Assembly: GCA_029938185.1 (NCBI GenBank)
Contig: JAOZVK010000187.1
Location: 1 to 9,831, forward strand
DNA: 9,831 nucleotides
Origin: Bacteroidales bacterium
Lineage (GTDB): Bacteria; Bacteroidota; Bacteroidia; Bacteroidales; JAOZVK01
Direction of reading: 5' to 3'
The position numbers were made by a program, and so were the translations under genes. Shown here piece after piece: positions 6,642 to 9,831 of this stretch (positions within the stretch are counted from its first letter, which is position 1; the number at the start of each line of letters is the position of its first letter). Under the pieces are notes generated by a model. It was not told the origin of the DNA and did not search any database. It saw only the letters and a program-made list of their open reading frames with translations.

Positions 6642-6681
6642 CAATGGTTCAATTATTCAATGATACAATTATACAATATTT
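6642..6681. repeat. Five tandem 8-bp units beginning CAAT
   Basis: The units are CAATGGTT, CAATTATT, CAATGATA, CAATTATA and CAATATTT, an exact 8-bp period with conserved CAAT and drifting tails. They lie in the likely leader of the transporter mRNA, 24 bp from its start codon. Confidence 0.85.
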
Positions 6682-6748
6682 TGATTAATAGCTCATAACT
6701 TTTTTAAAAAAGTAAAATTTTTAACCTAATTTAGTATATGTAAATATG

Positions 6749-6778
6749 CAAATATATATATATGTAATTTATAGTACA
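6749..6778 (-). promoter_or_regulatory. Candidate promoter of the TDT transporter gene
   Basis: On the minus strand TTG (6776-6778), a 19-bp spacer and TATATTTG (6749-6756) match the Bacteroidota -33/-7 consensus. It predicts a leader of roughly 120 nt that includes the CAAT repeats. Confidence 0.55.
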
Positions 6779-6973
6779 AGTATTGTTCTAATTTTGTTAG
6801 TATTTAAAAAGGGGGACTAAATAGCACTTATAAAAACTACAAGTTCAGTCCTACAAAGGAATTAATATTTTCTGAGTGTACTAAAGCAAATTAGATTTTC
6901 ATATCATTAAGGCTATCTGTGGTTTAAAAACATATTGGTTCTGTGTTAAACAAAAAAATAAAACCAATTTAAC

Positions 6974-7004
6974 TTGTGTATAAATTCATGTTATGCTAAA
7001 TTTG
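6974..7004 (+). promoter_or_regulatory. Candidate promoter of gpmI
   Basis: TTG (6974-6976), a 20-bp spacer and TAAATTTG (6997-7004) match the Bacteroidota consensus and would give a leader of about 120 nt. Two further TAAATTTG boxes (7069-7076, 7089-7096) lie closer to the start but lack a correctly spaced TTG. Confidence 0.5.
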
Positions 7005-7134
7005 TTTATTTATATACAACTAAAAAAAAAAAAAATGTAATTTATGTTAAAATATGCTCACATAATTTTAAATTTGTATATAAAACAATAAATTTGTAAC
7101 ATAATACAATTGATTATATAACAAAAATTATATT

Positions 7135-8655
7135 ATGAGAGACAAAAAAGCAATCTTAGTAATATTAGATGGTTGGGGAGTTGGAGACAAAACTATATCA
7201 GATGCCATTTATAAAGGTAAAACTCCATATATAGATAGTTTGATTGAAAAATATCCAAACTCACAACTACAAACTAGTGGCGAAAATGTTGGCTTACCTG
7301 ACGGACAAATGGGAAACTCTGAAGTAGGACATATGAATATTGGTGCTGGAAGAGTAGTTTATCAGGATTTGGTAAGAATAAATAGAGCAATTGCTGATAA
7401 TTCTATATCAGAAAACACCATTCTTGTTGATGCTTTAAACTATGCAAAAGATAATAACAAAGCTGTACATATGATTGGCTTATTATCCGATGGAGGTGTA
7501 CACTCAATGAATTCGCATATATACAAATTGTGTGATATTACAAAAGATTATAATTTAGATAAAGTATATATTCATGCCCTTACTGATGGAAGAGACACCG
7601 ACCCCAAAAGTGGTGCAGGATATGTAAAAGAACTTGAAAATCATTTGAAAAAATCAAATGGTGAATTGGCAAGTCTTGTAGGTCGCTATTATACAATGGA
7701 TAGAGACAAACGTTGGGAAAGAATAAAAGTAGGGTACGATTTACTTGTAAAAGGCAAGGGAAAAAAAACACAAAGTATTTTGCAAGCAGTTCAAGAGTCT
7801 TATTTTAATGATATAACAGATGAGTTTATAGAACCTATTGTAAAAGTTGATGAAAACAATAGACCAATAGCTACAATAAAAGAAGATGATGTTGTTTTAT
7901 GTTTTAATTTCAGAACAGATAGATTACGACAAATAACAACAGCACTTAGTCAAGAAGATATGCCTGAGTTTGGTATGGAAACAAAAAACCTATATTATCT
8001 GACAATGACAAGATATGATGCGAATTTCAAAAATATTAATATTATATATGATAAAGATAATATTGACCAAACAATGGGACAGCTAATTGCAAATGAGGGT
8101 AAAAAACAATTAAGAATTGCCGAAACTGAAAAGTTTGCACATGTTAGTTTTTTCTTTTCGGGTGGTAGAGATGATAAATTTGAAAACGAAGAACGAATAT
8201 TAATACCATCTCCCAAGGTAGCAACCTACGATTTGCAACCACAAATGAGTGCAAATGAAGTAACCAATGCAGTTGTAAACGAAATTGAAAAACAAAAATT
8301 CGATTTTATTTGTTTAAATTTTGCAAATGGCGATATGGTAGGACATACTGGAATATACGAATCAATATTGAGTGCAATTAATACTGTTGATAAATGTGTC
8401 GAAAAAGTTGTTGAAAGTGCAAAGAAGAATAATTATTCTACAATGATTATTGCTGACCATGGAAATGCCGATTTCACAAAAAATCAAAATGGAACTCCTA
8501 ATACAGCACACTCATTGAATCCGGTTCCATGTATATTAGTAAGTAATGAATTTGAAAAAATAAATAATGGAATATTAGCTGATGTTGCTCCTACATTATT
8601 GAAAATAATGGATATGGAAATACCAAAAGTAATGACTGGTAAAGTATTAATATAA
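7135..8655 (+). CDS. gpmI: 2,3-bisphosphoglycerate-independent phosphoglycerate mutase
   Basis: A 506-residue cytosolic glycolytic enzyme that interconverts 3- and 2-phosphoglycerate using two Mn ions and a phosphoserine intermediate. All expected residues are present: D12 in ILDGWG, catalytic S62 in GQMGNSEVGHMNIG, H123 in GGVHS, R153 and D154 in DGRDT, R184 in GRYYTMDRD, R260 and R263 in FNFRTDR, K333 in TEKFAH, D400 and H404 in GDMVGHTG, D441 and H442 in ADHGN, and H459 in TAHS. The phosphatase-like metal domain is split around the phosphotransferase insert (about residues 75-310), as in the family. Length is normal. It stands alone, with its own upstream promoter and 144-192 bp before the next gene. 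It is a core housekeeping gene with no sign of transfer. Confidence 0.98.
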   Translation: MRDKKAILVILDGWGVGDKTISDAIYKGKTPYIDSLIEKYPNSQLQTSGENVGLPDGQMGNSEVGHMNIGAGRVVYQDLVRINRAIADNSISENTILVDALNYAKDNNKAVHMIGLLSDGGVHSMNSHIYKLCDITKDYNLDKVYIHALTDGRDTDPKSGAGYVKELENHLKKSNGELASLVGRYYTMDRDKRWERIKVGYDLLVKGKGKKTQSILQAVQESYFNDITDEFIEPIVKVDENNRPIATIKEDDVVLCFNFRTDRLRQITTALSQEDMPEFGMETKNLYYLTMTRYDANFKNINIIYDKDNIDQTMGQLIANEGKKQLRIAETEKFAHVSFFFSGGRDDKFENEERILIPSPKVATYDLQPQMSANEVTNAVVNEIEKQKFDFICLNFANGDMVGHTGIYESILSAINTVDKCVEKVVESAKKNNYSTMIIADHGNADFTKNQNGTPNTAHSLNPVPCILVSNEFEKINNGILADVAPTLLKIMDMEIPKVMTGKVLI

Positions 8656-8774
8656 AAGTCTACTTTGAACCTTGTTTATGTCTGAATATGCAAGTATTAT
8701 AAAAAAAATGATATTTTATTTTTACATTATAATATTTATTAGATATAAGCAAAAATACTTATTATTAATCACTT

Positions 8775-8833
8775 ATAATCAAGTGTTGTAAAATATTTTA
8801 TGCGCAAGCAACGTAAAAAGGCTCGAAGAGCCA
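8775..8833. repeat. 59-bp dispersed repeat, copy E2
   Basis: Ungapped partner of E1 (5603-5661), 49/59 identical. Its right end GGCTC-GAA-GAGCC (8819-8831) is a perfect 5-bp stem. On the minus strand it is followed by TTTTT, so it would terminate minus-strand transcription, yet the genes on both sides are on the plus strand. It occupies the region just upstream of the four-helix-bundle gene and creates an extra in-frame ATG at 8800. Confidence 0.8.
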
Positions 8834-8847
8834 AAATATATTTTAAA

Positions 8848-9198
8848 ATGTATGAAAATAAAAATATAAGCAACAGAATATCAACATACGAAGAGAATAT
8901 TAAGAACCTTTGTAAAATTCTACCCGAAACCAAAGAGTCTGAATTAATGAAGGAGCAGTTGATGCATTCAATAGAATCAGTTTTATCTATTTTTAATGAG
9001 GCTCAGAAAGCTCACAATAAACAAGAGTTTTTAAGTAAAATGGCATTGGTTATCAATGAAGCGAACGAGTGTACATTTTGGATTGATTTAGTTATAGAAG
9101 TTGGCATGATTACTGAAGATGAAATAGTTGAATTAGTAGACAAAGGTTACGATTTGTTAGACGAATTAAATAATATTAAGGATAAAAATTATATATAA
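8848..9198 (+). CDS. Four-helix-bundle protein, S23 (23S rRNA intervening-sequence protein) type
   Basis: A 116-residue, mostly helical protein starting MYENKNISNRIS. The stretch FNEAQKAHNKQEFLSKMALV followed by NEANECTFWIDLVIEVGMI and EDEIVELVDKGYDLLDEL matches the S23/four-helix-bundle pattern (asparagine-Glu cap, S/KxEF, NE..FWxxL). Family members form homopentamers and some are encoded inside rRNA intervening sequences; the cellular role is unknown. An in-frame ATG at 8800 would add 16 very basic residues (MRKQRKKARRAKIYFK), but these are encoded by repeat E2, so I prefer the 8848 start. It probably forms an operon with the DUF3109 gene 8 bp downstream. Confidence 0.75.
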   Translation: MYENKNISNRISTYEENIKNLCKILPETKESELMKEQLMHSIESVLSIFNEAQKAHNKQEFLSKMALVINEANECTFWIDLVIEVGMITEDEIVELVDKGYDLLDELNNIKDKNYI

Positions 9199-9206
9199 TT
9201 AGAAAA

Positions 9207-9785
9207 ATGTTTGAAATAGAAAACACAATAGTAAGTTCCGAAATAATTGATAATTTTTTTTGTTGCGATTTGAAAATATGTAAAGGAATGTGTTGTATCG
9301 AAGGCGATTCGGGAGCACCTATTGAAGATGCTGAAAAAGAAATAATTGAAAATGTATATTCTAAGATAAAACCATATCTTAGACCAGAAAGTATTAAAGA
9401 AATAGAACAAAAAGGAAAATATGTAATAGATTATGATAATGAAACTGTAACAACTATAATAAATGGCAAAGAATGTGTGTATGTAATATTTGAAAATGGA
9501 ATTGCAAAATGTGCATTTGAAAAAGCATATTATGATAAGAAAATAGATTTTAAAAAACCAATTTCTTGTCATTTGTATCCTATAAGAATAACAGAATACC
9601 AAAAGTTTGATGCTGTAAATTGTGACAAATGGGATATTTGTAAATCAGGATTTAAGAATGGCGAAAAATTAAACTTAAATTTATATAAATATTTGAAAGA
9701 ACCTTTAATAAAAAAATATGGTAAAGAATGGTATGAAATGCTTACCCAAGCTGGTGAAGGTAAAATTGAATATCTTACTAATTAG
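9207..9785 (+). CDS. DUF3109 family cysteine-rich (metal-binding) protein
   Basis: A 192-residue protein with FFCCDLKICKGMCCIEGDSG near the N-terminus: C20, C25, C29 and C30 form the CxxxxCxxxCC cluster. Further cysteines are C90 (NGKECVYV), C102 (GIAKCAFEKAY), C121 (KPISCHLYPIRIT), C139 and C145 (CDKWDIC). The pattern is that of the Bacteroidota DUF3109 family, related to the YkgJ-like zinc or iron chelating proteins; a bound metal or cluster is likely but the function is not established. Length is complete for the family. The start lies 8 bp after the upstream gene. The stop TAG (9783-9785) overlaps the start of an insertion-sequence-like end, so an element may have inserted exactly at the gene's 3' edge. 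Confidence 0.9.
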   Translation: MFEIENTIVSSEIIDNFFCCDLKICKGMCCIEGDSGAPIEDAEKEIIENVYSKIKPYLRPESIKEIEQKGKYVIDYDNETVTTIINGKECVYVIFENGIAKCAFEKAYYDKKIDFKKPISCHLYPIRITEYQKFDAVNCDKWDICKSGFKNGEKLNLNLYKYLKEPLIKKYGKEWYEMLTQAGEGKIEYLTN

Positions 9786-9831
9786 TGTCCATCCATAAAG
9801 TCAATAAAATCGCAAAGCGATGACCTATTGG
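9780..9831 (+). mobile_element. Insertion-sequence-like terminal end (right)
   Basis: 9780-9803 matches the reverse complement of 161-184 at 22 of 24 positions, and ATGACCTAT (9820-9828) is also shared. A small TCGC-AAA-GCGA hairpin follows at about 9810-9820. The element would extend beyond the window; no transposase is visible. Confidence 0.45.

Larger units (their letters stand above)
6619..7134. other. 516-bp divergent intergenic region
   Basis: No gene is seen between the divergent transporter and gpmI starts. It holds a five-unit 8-bp repeat (6642-6681), a minus-strand promoter (6749-6778), a possible hairpin with a 6-bp stem (6813-6818 with 6847-6852), a 7-bp stem ATTGGTT/AACCAAT (6934-6940 with 6962-6968), a plus-strand promoter (6974-7004) and a run of 14 A (7022-7035). 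I recognise no riboswitch or known RNA family. Confidence 0.6.

Noticed and set aside
6642..6681. Short repeats as a CRISPR array
   Set aside because: Units are 8 bp with no spacers, and no cas genes are present.
9189..9602. Long minus-strand open frame opposite the DUF3109 gene
   Set aside because: It is antisense to a well-supported gene, rich in Phe, Tyr and Ile as expected for the complement of an AT-rich gene, and has no family features.

Overview
The window is AT-rich and looks like a chromosome segment of a Bacteroidota (Bacteroidetes) bacterium. The reasons are the TAnnTTTG-type -7 promoter boxes, weak A-rich ribosome-binding regions, a DUF3109 CxxxCC protein typical of that phylum, a Bacteroidota-style tyrosine recombinase and a tRNA without an encoded CCA. 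I cannot name the species.

A tRNA-Phe gene (5408-5480, minus strand) divides the window. Everything to its left is a decayed accessory island. From left to right it holds: a perfect 41-bp hairpin and an insertion-sequence-like end; a YhcG/DUF1016 PDDEXK nuclease gene split by one in-frame stop; a dispersed repeat (R1); an unidentified gene remnant; a second, more damaged DUF1016 fragment; a second repeat copy (R2); a HigB toxin gene killed by two lesions; an intact HigA-type antitoxin fused to an ImmA/IrrE metallopeptidase domain; the 5' stub of what looks like a helicase/phospholipase-D-type protein; and a truncated integrase whose 5' end faces the tRNA. The integrase next to the tRNA 3' end suggests an integrative element that entered at tRNA-Phe and then lost most of its content. 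The antitoxin is the only clearly intact protein gene left of the tRNA.

Right of the tRNA the genes are intact: a ten-helix TDT/SLAC1-type anion transporter (minus), a divergent 516-bp intergenic region with candidate promoters on both strands, the glycolytic enzyme gpmI, and a two-gene unit of a four-helix-bundle (S23-like) protein and a DUF3109 metal-binding protein. A 59-bp repeat (E1/E2) follows the transporter gene and also lies between gpmI and the next gene. The window ends in a second insertion-sequence-like end, inverted relative to the one at the left, so the interval may lie between two related insertion sequences outside the window.

I found no complete new system. The points most worth a second look are the R1/R2 module (a conserved 77-bp core, a promoter and the start of a lost gene), the dead-toxin/live-antitoxin locus, the two DUF1016 relics in opposite orientation, the E1/E2 repeat and the left-end hairpin.
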